From Rostratula benghalensis (lineage: Eukaryota; Chordata; Aves; Charadriiformes; Rostratulidae), in NCBI GenBank assembly GCA_013399305.1, contig VXAI01000162.1, positions 1,435,221 through 1,499,220 of the forward strand: a stretch of 64,000 bases of DNA. The letters run 5' to 3'. Of this stretch, positions 12,523-23,340 are shown one piece after another (positions within the stretch are counted from its first letter, which is position 1; each line of letters opens with the position of its first letter). The position numbers were made by a program, and so were the translations under genes. A model generated the notes under the pieces. That model was not told the origin of the DNA. It did not search any database and was given only the letters and a program-made list of their open reading frames with translations.

Positions 12523-13460
12523 AGAATCATAGAATAGTTGGAGTTGGAAGGGACCTTAAAAATCATTGAGTTCCAACTCCCCTGCCTTGGGCAGAGACAC
12601 ATTCTATTAAAGCCCCATCCGGCCTGGCCTTGAACACCTCCAGGGATGGGGCATCCACCACTGCCCTGGGCATTCTGTCCCAGTACCTCACCACATGCAC
12701 AGGAAAGAATTTCTTTCTGGTACCTAATCTAAATCTCCCTTCTTCCATTTTAAAACCATTACCCCTTGTCCTGTCACTACACTTCCTGACAAAGAGTCCC
12801 TCTACAGCTCTCCTGTACGCTCCCTCAAGATACTGGAAGGCTCCTATAAGGTCTCCCTGGAGCCTTCTCCAGGCTGAACAAGCACAACTCCCTCAACCGG
12901 TCCTCATAGGAGAGATACTCCATCTCTCTGATCATCTTTGTGGCCCTCTGCTGGACCCATTCCAACAGTTCTATGTCCTTTCTATGTTGAGGACTCCAGA
13001 GCTGGATACAGCACTCCAGGTGGGGTCTCACGAGTGCAGAGTACAGGGAGAGAATCACCTCCCACGACCTGCTGGCCATGCTTCTTTTGATGCAGCCCAG
13101 GATGCAGTTGGCTTTCTGGGCTGCCAGTGCACACTGCCAGCTCATCTCAAGCTTCTCATCCACCATCGCTCCCAAGTCCTCCTCAGGGCTGTTCTCCAGC
13201 CATTCTCCACCCAACCCGTATTTGTGCTTGGGAGTGCCACATCCCAGGTGCAGGACCCTGCACTTAGCTTGGTTGCACTTGATGAGGTTTGCACTAGCCC
13301 ACCTCTCAAGCCTGTTCAGGTCCTTCTGGATGGCATCCCTTCCCCCCAGCCTGTCCACCGCACCACTGAGCCTGGTGTTATCAGCAAATTGCTGAGGGTG
13401 CATTGTATCCCACTGTCTGTGTCTCCAACAAAGATGTTAAATACCACTGGTCCCAATCAT
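12523..13460 (-). mobile_element. CR1 LINE, 5'-truncated, relatively young
   Basis: This is a 3' part of a CR1 non-LTR retrotransposon inserted in reverse orientation. Its 3' tail lies at the left edge ('agaatcatagaatagttgga', then a 'gttggaagggacctt' type stretch). The body covers the C-terminal third of ORF2, and the 5' truncation lies near 13460, after the segment for 'TS.GPVV.F'. Truncation at the 5' end is normal for CR1. The sequence is much cleaner than the other copies: the reading frame is kept across about 900 bp apart from one shift. The A-rich stretch at 13461-13490 is outside the element. It is the GC-richest block of the window. Confidence 0.95.
12563..13403 (-). pseudogene. CR1 ORF2 C-terminal relic (reverse transcriptase end)
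   Basis: Read on the minus strand, this gives the end of the polymerase domain and the thumb/C-terminal region of CR1 ORF2. The part at 13403-12825 is open for 192 codons and contains the CR1 landmarks '[13 protein letters not shown]', '[20 protein letters not shown]' and 'LFSLEK'. A small deletion near 12862-12868 shifts the frame. The continuation is open in the next frame down to 12563, with 'GLFVRKCSDRTRGNGFK' and then 'APSLEVFKARPDGAL'. The catalytic FADD box reads FADN (residues 6-9, 13388-13377), so the second metal-binding Asp is replaced. The upstream palm and the endonuclease are missing. It cannot be active. Confidence 0.93.
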
Positions 13461-16400
13461 AATTTAAAAAAACAAATAATAATAAAAAAAGCCTGCTGCA
13501 GTTTCAGGTACGTGCAATCACTCTGTGGTTTCTGCTGTTTTATGCATTAAACTATAAGCAGTGTAGTTGGCTGAAGAGAGGGATATGCAAACAGTCGTAT
13601 GGTTTGGAAGCAGGTGACTGAAATCTACAGCATCCATTTCCTTTTCTGCTTCAGTCATTCACTCTCTTTTGGAGAAATAATTCAACAGAGCTATTACAAG
13701 AAAATGTATGCACAATTTCATGTTAGCCAAGGGAACGCTGAGGACTGCTAGGAAGGAAGAAGATTTGTTTTGGAGCCTGTTTATAAAAATGTGTCCTAAT
13801 TAATATCTCAGGATTGTGTCTGGCATTCAGTTTCCTGTTTTGAATCCCAGTTTCACGGGATCTGCCTGTGTGAGAGTTGTATTTCTCAAAAATGCTGACA
13901 TTAATTTTTAGGCTTTAAATCCAATTTTGAGGGGAGCTTTTACTGTGAGGAGTTGAATTAGGGCCTATAAACTATAGTATGTGATGATGCACCCAAAAAA
14001 TGCAGTAGATTTTTCTAATCAGAACTTATGTTTTCAGATGCTTGACACATTTTGAAGCTTTATAAATTCAGTCTCCTCTTTTAATTGCCCTCTGAATTCT
14101 TGCTACCCAGTGCAAACTTTGCCTGGACAAAATAAAATTTTGGTCCTCTCCCTATCTGGACATACTGAATGGAAACAGAAGCCTGTGGAATCCTTGGTGG
14201 AACTGTGTGATTACTGGGCTTCTGAACTGGCCATCTAAACCGAGAAATTCACATCTGGTATCTTCAAGGTCAGGCATTTGAAGCAGTTACAGTGGATTCT
14301 GTTGATGAAATATTGCAGCAGTAGTAGTACATAAATGATTATTAAGTCTTATTGACAGTCATTGGTAAATTACTGGCTTGCTTTTGCTGCTACTGCAAGA
14401 ATACTAATTTCTTCAGACTTCTTACAGCACTGGTACACAAATTTACATAAAACTGCAATGATCACAAGGACCTGATAATGTTAATGTTGGTTAATATATG
14501 TTAATGATGGTTAAATTGTGTCTCATCTATAAAATATGAAAAGACAGAGTTTTTTGTGTTACGAGAATCATACTTTTTTCTATGAATTTGTGGAAATTAA
14601 TTAACAATACTATAATTTTGCTAAACATGTCAACAAATATATGGTCTTATTTCAAGCCCCAAAATAAGTAATGTTTTGTTACAGAAAACTGTGTGGTTCA
14701 AAGCCTATTAAAATCAATGGAAGTCATTTTACTGACAAACAAAATGGACTTTTACCTCATACTTTTTTAGCTTTCCTTCCCAAACCTGCTTTCTAGGCAC
14801 TCTATACTTACCATATATGCCTTTGATCATTATGAATAGATTCCCATAATGTAACAAATTATTCTCCATGCCTCTTCTGTCCAAGTTGTCCATTTTCTGG
14901 TATTTTCTAGGTAGGTCACATTTGTTCTGATAGATGTGCTACATCTGTGCTACAAGTTGGTCTGCTGTATCCCTTGCATGATTCAGTCTGTTTCTTAAAT
15001 GTAGATGGTGTCAGGAGTATTAACCAGTGAGAAGTAACAGATATATTCATTAAACCCATGATCATAGAAATGCAGTGAGCATATCTTTATCCATCTGTCA
15101 AGAGAAAGATCTAAAACCAGCTCCTTGGGAATGCTTTGGACTCCCCAGTGCAAAGCTGTGTTTTATAGTCAGGGAAAGACACATCTTCATCCCTCAACTC
15201 TATCATTGCAAGCTCTGAAGCCGATCCAGGTATTTTCTAAGGAAAGAATGGTTTGTTGAGCTTTGGATATTGTGGAAATTGTGCCAAAGAGATAAAACAA
15301 AATTGTGCCAAATAGATAAAGCACTTGTTAGAGTGTCACAATGTTCACGTATAAATCTGCTAAGTAGTGCTGGATGAAAAATCCTGGCAATCACCCCTAG
15401 CTCAAAGCTGTTGAAAATAAAAATGGAAAAAAAAAAAGAAAAAGAAAAAGTTTTTTACCATGCTGTCTATTTTGCATATTGTAAATGTTTCTATAAACTC
15501 ATCAATAAGCGAAAGAAAAAGATTCTTTATTTTCTGACGTCAAGATTAAAACTGAAATGTCTCACTGTGGCTGTATGCATTACATAGAGGTTTATGCTTT
15601 CTATATGCTATTCATTTTCATTTTGGAAAGAACTGCTTCTTGGCGGGACTGTTAGCTTTGTAACATCTCCTTTCTTGAATGTCAGTAGGACTTTGGACTG
15701 GATTTCAGTTCTTTCTACCTTGTTAGCTTCTATTTTTGTTAGGATTTAGTTTTACTGTTTCTCCCACTGAAACAGACATTTCCTTAAGGGAACAAATGGG
15801 TCAAATGTCAATTCCTGCATTTGATGACCACCTTTGAGTTAATGAGGTATGGTGTCATACTGCCTTCCTATCTGGTGACCCTGCTGAGAAACGTCTCTAT
15901 CCAACAAACATCCGTTGACGTCTTTTATCAGTCTATACGCTAAGAATAAATTTGATGCAGACAATGTATAGGGAATAAAGTGTGTAAGTAATTTCTGAGC
16001 AATGAACGAGTCCTAAACACAGGGGTAACTAACCATTTTGAGAAAACAGGCAATTGTTTGTCACTGTATCTATCTCCAACATATTTTTCTAAATATGTCA
16101 CTTCTGAATCCCATAAGCTAGTAATGAATCTAAAATCTACGCGAAAGCTATAAGGTTCACAACACTGAGGTGTGGGTCAGCACAACGTACTGTACTTTCC
16201 ACAGGGATAATGTGAATAACTAATTTAGTCTAAAGGTGTCACACATGTTTAGACATGAAGTAAAGCCATAGTTTCACTTAAGCAGGAAGAGCATGAGAAA
16301 TGTCTGTATTATGACAGATGAGGTAGAGTAATACTGAAGGACGGCACAGAACACAGTATGATTCAGCTGGAGGGTGAAAGAGATAAGGGCATCTTTTGTC

Positions 16401-18710
16401 TCTACTGTCCCTTTATGCCTTTTTCTCAGCCAGGTAAAATGGGAGCATCCATGCAGTGCACTGCGCAGCCCTGTATTTCCCAGTCAGTGCCCCATCCAGC
16501 CAGTCCTGTAGCTGGGTAAAATCTGCCATCTGTAGTTGTTCTTTCGTGATCTGTTGTATGGGGAGTGCTTCATTCCAGCCAGTAAAACATAAAATTCTAA
16601 CGAATGGCTTTACTATTTGTGTTGACAGAATTACCCTTAGATTAAAATTTTCAGTAAGCTAAAAGTTTTGCTATGGCAAAATGAGATTTTGTGTGCCCTC
16701 AGACTCTGAAAATGAAGACTACTTTTAAGTACAGGTTTTGAGAAGATGACCCTTAAATTTATTAGGGATGAAATTTTCTTCAAATTTTCCATCTGGTTCC
16801 TATCCTCTAGAAAAATTTAGTTGGTCAAGAAACTATAATTAATGACCTTATATATGACATTTTTTTCTGACCAATACTACCTCTAATTTCATTGGAACAC
16901 TTACTGAAACAAACAAACAAAAAAGCAGTTTGTGGTTCCAAATTTCCTTCTCAATAAATTGCCTACTAAATTTTGAGATGTTTGGAAGTAGTATGAAGCA
17001 CAATTGAAAGCACGCACAAGGGTTATTGTTTATGAGTTGTAAAGTAGTATCTCCAGGATCTAGAAGTTTAACACGGTACTTTCTTGATCTTTAACGATCA
17101 ATTATGTTAACTGGAAATCAGATAAGAGTTCATAATGCTGGAGCCAGTATGGCACCCAGAGCTCTTTGGCATACTACAAAGAACTGATAACAACTGAGAG
17201 AAAATGTTTATTTCTGGAATCATTATAGATAGTTATTTAGTAACTTCATCAACCACAACAACATTTTCAAAGTGTAAATATTTTACTGTTACTTCTGTTT
17301 CAGCCAAAAGTTTTATCTTCTTTCTTTCTCAAAGTTGGGTTTTTGGGTTTTTTTTGGTGTGTGTCTGGTTTTGATTTTTTTGTTTTCAATTTATGTTACT
17401 CTATCCAGACTTCTAATAAGCAAGCTGAGGTAGATTTCATTATATTTCATTATCAGTGCACGTAGAAAGCACAATATAAGAATGTGCATTCATGTAAGGA
17501 AGGTAAATGGCTTCAAAGACGCTGTATAACAGATACAGAAATGCTATATCATAAAAATGCCAAAGAAAAGAGGTATGATTTTAATTAATAAAATGATTAA
17601 GAGTTGAGTGACAATAACTAGTTAGCCTGAATTTTTGGATCAATCCACTGTTTCAATTTAACATAGCTCAGCTTGTAAATTAGGTGTATTTTTACAGTTT
17701 TGGAAAAATAATCTCCCAGTCAACTATGCAGCATAATTTTCCACAATGCCATAGTAATATTATTGTATTCCTAAGGACTCAAGTACCCAAAGTATGCATA
17801 AGAACTCCTCTCCAATGGCTTTGAAAAAGAGATGGTGTGTCACCAAGGTGACTGAAGAAAGATGTGGCTTCCCCAGTCATCTGGAGAATAAAAAAGTCTT
17901 ATTGAAACACATGAGCTAGACAAGTGTATAGGTTTTTTGAATGGATGTCTAATGTATTTCAATAGTTAGGTTATAAATGAAACTACATTTTTCTCAATGA
18001 ATGCTATCCTGTACCCTATCCTAAGTAGCAGATGTAAATTTAATTTGGATTTGCTGAGGGGACCAGTGAAGATACAGGTTCAGAATCTGTGGAGTACACA
18101 GGCTCTGCATTTGAGTATGAAAGACTGTGTCTTAAAAGGTTTTCTGGAAGAGTCTGCAAGGTGGAGATATATCCGGTGTATGAGAAAATAGAGCTACCAC
18201 TTAAGATAATCTTAGGTTTTGTATCTAAGGAGGAGGATGGAATTATTCACAGACATATAGAAAAGAAAGAGTAAAGAGTTCTCAGGCTGAACAATAAAAT
18301 TTAGAGTTCTCTTTGAGTCATTATTATCTTAAGACAATAGCTAAGTACTTCTTGAAGCATATCCTAGTTTAATGTTAAAGCAAAATTAGAGAAGCGGGAA
18401 TTGCTTTTATTCAGAGAGAAGTGATCTCAGAAACTGAAAGCTGACTGTATTTCAAGATAAATCTTGTATCAGAATTATTTGAAAAATAGGAGGGTGAAAA
18501 TTAAATCTTGATTCTGGTTTTGCCTAAGGAAAATCAGGAGATCTTTCTGGGAAAGTTGTGTCCATGCAATACAAGGACAGAAGTATTGCTGAAGCACAGG
18601 AACTCCAGACACAAAGTATAATTAGAGGAAAATGTGAACTCAGAGATAACTGTAAGCGAATATTTAAGATGCCGGTGTCAGGGAATGTAGGTGTTTGATT
18701 ATGACTTTTT
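13461..18710. other. Noncoding DNA with small tandem repeats
   Basis: No gene is recognised. It contains an A-rich stretch at 13461-13490, a two-copy 'gttaatg(t/a)tggttaa' duplication at about 14476-14512, a GA-rich run at 15425-15452, a 25-bp tandem duplication at 15276-15325, and a T/G-rich block at 17336-17390. The part at 13790-13980 is clean, T-rich, repeat-free sequence of uncertain nature. Confidence 0.55.
15276..15325. repeat. 25-bp tandem duplication
   Basis: Two adjacent copies share 'aaattgtgccaaa(g/t)agata' and differ at a few positions. Seen directly. Confidence 0.8.
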
Positions 18711-18753
18711 TCTGTTTGTTTGTTTGTTTTGTTTTGTTTGGTTTTTTTTTAAA
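18711..18753. repeat. (TTTG)n/(TTTTG)n low-complexity tract
   Basis: Repeated GTTT and GTTTT units end in a T9 run. Seen directly. Confidence 0.95.
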
Positions 18754-18930
18754 ATAAACCAGAAATGACTAAGGGTATGGACAGATATGTTCTTCCTAAA
18801 GAAATTACCATATCTATCTCTTGTCTCACTTCCGTCCTAATACAAAGAAATAGCTTATGCAAGTCTTAGTTTTCATTACATTAATATTGCAGGTCCAGGG
18901 TCCAGAGCACTATTAAATATAATGAAATTT

Positions 18931-18990
18931 AAAAAAAAAACCCAAACAAATATATATTTATATATGTACACATACACACACACATATAAA
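18931..18990. repeat. A-rich, (TA)n and (CA)n low-complexity stretch
   Basis: An A10 run followed by 'cccaaacaaa' passes into TATA and CACA dinucleotide runs. It lies directly before an ancient repeat that begins near 19007. Confidence 0.9.
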
Positions 18991-19006
18991 ACAACTTATC
19001 TGCAAT

Positions 19007-19245
19007 AAGAACATAAGAGTGATAGTGCTGAATCAATCCAATGGTATAATACTGTATGTCTGAGAGCCACCACTATAAGATGATGATGGAAAATATCAGA
19101 TCAAGGGAGCATACAATGATGTCCCTGACTACTTGCCTGGACTCCAGCAATTTATACTTTGTGAGTTGGTTTTTTGTTTGTTTGTTTGTTTGTTTGTTTT
19201 TTTAATAATTGTTAATTCAATTTTCTTCCATGATTTAGGCAACAT
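19007..19245 (+). mobile_element. Ancient amniote interspersed repeat (unnamed family), decayed
   Basis: The order of short matches fits a repeat I know from turtle, crocodile and bird sequence. It starts 'aagaacataaga', continues with a '(c)tg.gtca..ccaatggt' segment (here 'ctgaatcaatccaatggtat'), then a 'gacagtggcc' like part (here 'gagagccacc'), and ends with a 'ttttcttccatga' segment (here at 19223-19235). A (TTTG)n expansion at 19169-19203 splits it. I do not recall the database name with certainty; it is probably the 3' part of an old CR1-type LINE or a SINE. Copy 2 is at 26919. Confidence 0.55.
19169..19203. repeat. (TTTG)n microsatellite
   Basis: Pure TTTG units between T-runs, inside the ancient repeat. 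Seen directly. Confidence 0.95.
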
Positions 19246-19854
19246 TGCATTTCACTTCACAATAAATTTGATGATGGGGCATAACCTGACAATCTTCTCA
19301 GTAATTTCTGTATGGAACAGATAGCTACAGGTAGAAGCTGACACCTACCTCAGTTGTGATCTTATCTAACCACTTGTCCTCTTGTTGCAACACAGAACTT
19401 TCTCTTGCATATGCTTGATTCAGCCCATTTCTCTTTGCATTATTTCCTTGTATAAAATATTGTTCTTTTTGACTTACTATGGTTTACCATAATGAAAAAA
19501 GGCAGGAGGGTTGACAAGATTTCAAAGGGTGACAAAAGATTAGGATGGATTTTGTGCCTTGATTTTGTGAAAGGTGAGAAAGTAAGGGATAGTTCTTTTC
19601 TTTCAAAAGATTCTGTCACCATATGTTGGGGTTTTTTGATAGCTTTGTAGCTTTGAACTTTAATAATTGTGTGGTTATACAGCTAAATACCTCTCAGATT
19701 TCAAGGATTTGGTCTGAGAATCAATGTTTTAGTGTTGGACTTTCAAACCTATTTCTCAAATCTCAGGTCTTAGAATAAAACCCCTCAACAGGAGAGGATA
19801 TAAGGCATATCATATTGCTCCTGTGTTGAAATGCTATTAAACTTTCTTCTTTTC

Positions 19855-19875
19855 TTTTTTTTTTTTTTTTTTTTT
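19855..19875. repeat. Poly-T tract, 21 bases
   Basis: Uninterrupted T21 preceded by CTTTT and CTTT units. Seen directly. Confidence 0.95.
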
Positions 19876-20566
19876 AAGGGTATTTGTCTGTGTCACTGTA
19901 ACATTTTTAGACTTTTTAATTAATTCATTTTATTCTTGAAAAGTCTGTTAAAACTTAAGCTGTGGCATTTCTCACAAGTGACTCTCTGAATGCCTTTTTG
20001 AAAAGCAGTGCCATTATTTTTATTTCAGCCAACCGGTTTTCCAAGAGTTGATATTCAACTATATAATATTCTCCTATATAATTAATCTAATGTGCCTTCT
20101 GAGCACATGGCACTTGAATATCATGTAACAGCAAATTCTTCCTTCTGTCTTACTTTGGTGCAGCTGGGCTGTGTTTTACAAGGAAATTCAGTGTAGTTCA
20201 TTGAAAGTATTACGTAGTAAAGACTAGGACAGGTGAAGAGTAATGCCTGCTTTTGGAAGTCTGCCATGTCATCTTTGCAGGATCTTCTGCATTTTGTAGT
20301 GGGCTAAATTAAAAAAAACCCAAACAAGCAAACAAAAAAAAAGGTAAGTCTATACAACTACTGAATCCCTTTCAAGCAAGATATGTAGAAACAGCACTAA
20401 TGCATGTCATTGATAGCAGATATGCCTGTACTTGACTGAAGTTCAGACATTTATTTTGGCATTAATAAACCTAGACACATTGATTATTAAATGTTTTTGA
20501 AGCCATACACTTGCAACTTTGACATTGTTCCCACTGCTTCAAAGAATCAATATAGCTGAAGAGGAT

Positions 20567-20598
20567 TGGTTTGGTTTGGTTTGGTTTCGTTTCGTTTG
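20567..20598. repeat. (GGTTT)n / (CGTTT)n microsatellite
   Basis: Four to five GGTTT units are followed by two CGTTT units. Seen directly. Confidence 0.95.
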
Positions 20599-22985
20599 AA
20601 CTCCCTGAGATACTAATTTAGTCACATAATAGACTGACTGGCTATAGACTGGTCAGCTATAGAATGGCTGACTTTGAGTTACATCCACGTCCTATTTGGC
20701 CCAAGTCAGCTGATGCAGAGAAATACCACGTTGAACAGTAAATCTCTTTGAAAAATATACCTCTCAACACACCAAGGACTAAAATGCATGGTGTAATGTG
20801 AAACAGGGAATCAGAATGAAAGACACAAATACTACTAAGGCAGAAAATCTCAAAGTGCTCTGGGATTTATTCTTTTGTAAAAAAAACCTAAACCCCTCTT
20901 TTTGTAACTTCACTTTAATAATCTTTATTTCTGATGCAAATAATTCTTAACAGTAGAAATAAGGAGAAAGCAAATGTGGGACGTGCAGATACCGTAGGGA
21001 CTAAAGACTATTACTATATGACTAACATGACTTGTTTTAAGTGAACATAAAAAATGTGACTTCCAAATTTTCCACTCACTAGAATGCAAAATAGGCTATG
21101 TGGCAGGAAAACCACATTAACGATAGCAGAAGTGAAAATCAGTGCCACAATCTAATGTAACAGTCATTGCAAAATAATTCTTGAGGCTGTCACAAACAAA
21201 GGAAGGATAATTTCTAGCACATGCATAAGTTACTTGAAGTGCCTCAAGTAGATGTTTGTACTTACAAGAAAAATGGCATTTGGGCCCATTTATTTCTATT
21301 TATCTAAAGTTCATTCTTCGGTGATATTGGATAATTTTTTAGTTTCACTATATGCAGCCTATTTCAGGGCATTTTCTATATTAGCTACATTACAATATTT
21401 TAAATTAGTTTATGCAAGATGATAATATTTGATTGCATTTTATTTACAGGATATGTTTGATTTATATATAGCTTTGTTTTGAACACCATGGCAGATACAG
21501 CCTGAATTTATGATATTTTATTTTTTCTCTTTGAGTTATATTAAACAATTATGTTACTGTACTATGTACCGAATATATAGAACTACTAACCTACAATTTG
21601 TTGGAAACCAGAAATCAGTAGAAAATTTCTTATAAGCATCAGAGAACCTGTCAAAGCCAGTGAAGAGTCTTGCCACACTTGGAAGTAATTTCCTCAAGGC
21701 AGGCAGCCTTCCAGTTTGGTGAAAATTATCTGCAACTGTAATTGTAATTTAGTGTTTGTTGATGCCCCTTTTATAACCTCTGGAAGCCAAAATGGTGAAT
21801 TACAGGAGAATCCTACGGTTGCTGAGTCCTGTTTGCAGACATTTTGCAGGATGACTAAAAAAGATTTTTACTTTCTCCCTTGCTGCCATACCTAACCTTC
21901 AGCTTTACTGTTGTAAAGTGCTGTTCTCTTCAGTTTAGAGGATGCATGGGGCTGTGAACAGCAGTGGCGTAGGAAGGTTTCCCTTTCTGCTGTTCCTCAC
22001 ATAACTTCCAGCAGTGAGAGGCACATACAGCCGGGATGGTCACAGCTTCAGTGGTTTCAACTTGTCCCATTTGAAAGCTTTCACAATGCTAGCCTGAAAC
22101 ATAAAAGAATAAATGCTATGGATGCTGAGTTCTCAGGTTCTCTCTACTCTAGTAACTGTACAATTAAGGTCATTCTGTGGCACTGAGGCCACCAATAGAG
22201 GAAGATCACGTCCAAGGCATCACAACCCAACTCCATGGTCACACGCAATCTTGGTAAAGGGATTAGAAGAATGTGAGCTGGCACAGGTGAGGGCTGTGAT
22301 GCTAGCCACCCTAATCCATTCATAGCATGCACTGTCAAATCATCAATTATTTGATATTTTCAGAACCTGGTTCTCAGCTCATAGTTATTAGCAGTAATTT
22401 CTAAACTTTAGCTTTGCTTTATACATTACACAAGCATACTAGCAGAGCAGAAGACATGCACCCTATAACGTACTGCCTACCTCAAAGTAATGTATGGGTC
22501 ATGAGAGATGGCTTTGAAAGTTGGCAAGCCTATAAGGGTGAAGTCTTGTTTATCATATTGCTCAGTCACCAGAAATTATGCTATTGCTGCCTTTTTCTTT
22601 TTTTTCTTTTTTTTAATCCTCATTTCTCTCCACCCCACAATAGCCTTTAGGGAAAATATATTTATTTCAAAATACATTTGGAGGAACTATTCAAGGTTAA
22701 AAAAGAAAAACAAAACCAAAACCAACTAAAACCAAACCAACCAAACAAGCTACTCCAAAAAGACTTTACTGTCATTGCACAAAACAATGAAGTCTTCCCT
22801 TGGTTATGTTAATGTCCTGGCAAGTAAATAAATAAAGGTTAAATAATACTCTGCTTTCTGACCCAGAGTCTCTGGCTTGAGAGTTTTTAAGAAGCATTTT
22901 ATCTGTTTCAGGTGCTAAAAGTTGTCATTGAGCTGCTCAGAGTGGATGCTCTAGACAGGTCTGTCTCTGTTCCTAAGTAAGCATG

Positions 22986-23094
22986 TTTCCTTCCTTCCTT
23001 CCTTCCTTCCTTCCTTCCTTCCTTCCTTCCTTCCTTCCTTCCTTCCTTCCTTCCTTCCTCCCTTCCTTCCTTCCTTCCTTCCTCCCTTCCTCCC
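22986..23094. repeat. (TTCC)n tetranucleotide array, about 27 units
   Basis: This is a 109-bp polypyrimidine array, pure for about the first 18 units and then interrupted by CCTCCC variants. It is the longest simple repeat here, is likely length-polymorphic, and is a perfect homopurine-homopyrimidine tract. Confidence 0.98.
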
Positions 23095-23189
23095 TATTGT
23101 CTTGTCCCTTTTTTTCCTATGAGAAACAGGAAACAGTGTTGGTGACTGAATAATTTTCTTCCCTCTTAGTTACTGTTTCTCAGTAGCAG

Positions 23190-23340
23190 TTTAATATGTA
23201 TTTATATGTGTATGTATATTTTATACAAACAGAACTATATATATGACATTTCATGTTTATATAAATAAACATAAAAACAGACATACCCACACATATATAA
23301 AACATATGTCTAGAATGATAAATATATATCCACAAAAAGT
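23190..23340. repeat. AT-rich low-complexity stretch
   Basis: Runs of TATATA and ATAAATA, with a near-palindrome of 'tgtttat'/'ataaaca' arms around 23264-23281. Seen directly; no function is assigned. Confidence 0.75.

Larger units (their letters stand above)
19246..22985. other. Noncoding DNA with simple repeats
   Basis: It contains a T21 run at 19855-19875, an A8CCCAAAC-type tract at 20311-20342, (GGTTT)n at 20567-20598, a near-repeat of 'ctggctatagactggtcagc' units at about 20630-20680, a T-rich run at 22588-22616 and an A/C-rich run at 22697-22746. The short open frames (for example at 22113-22325 and 22414-22650) look random. No gene is recognised. Confidence 0.55.

Noticed and set aside
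12630..13550. 306-codon + strand open frame, the longest in the window
   Set aside because: It is the antisense shadow of the CR1 ORF2 relic on the minus strand, kept open by the CR1 codon pattern.
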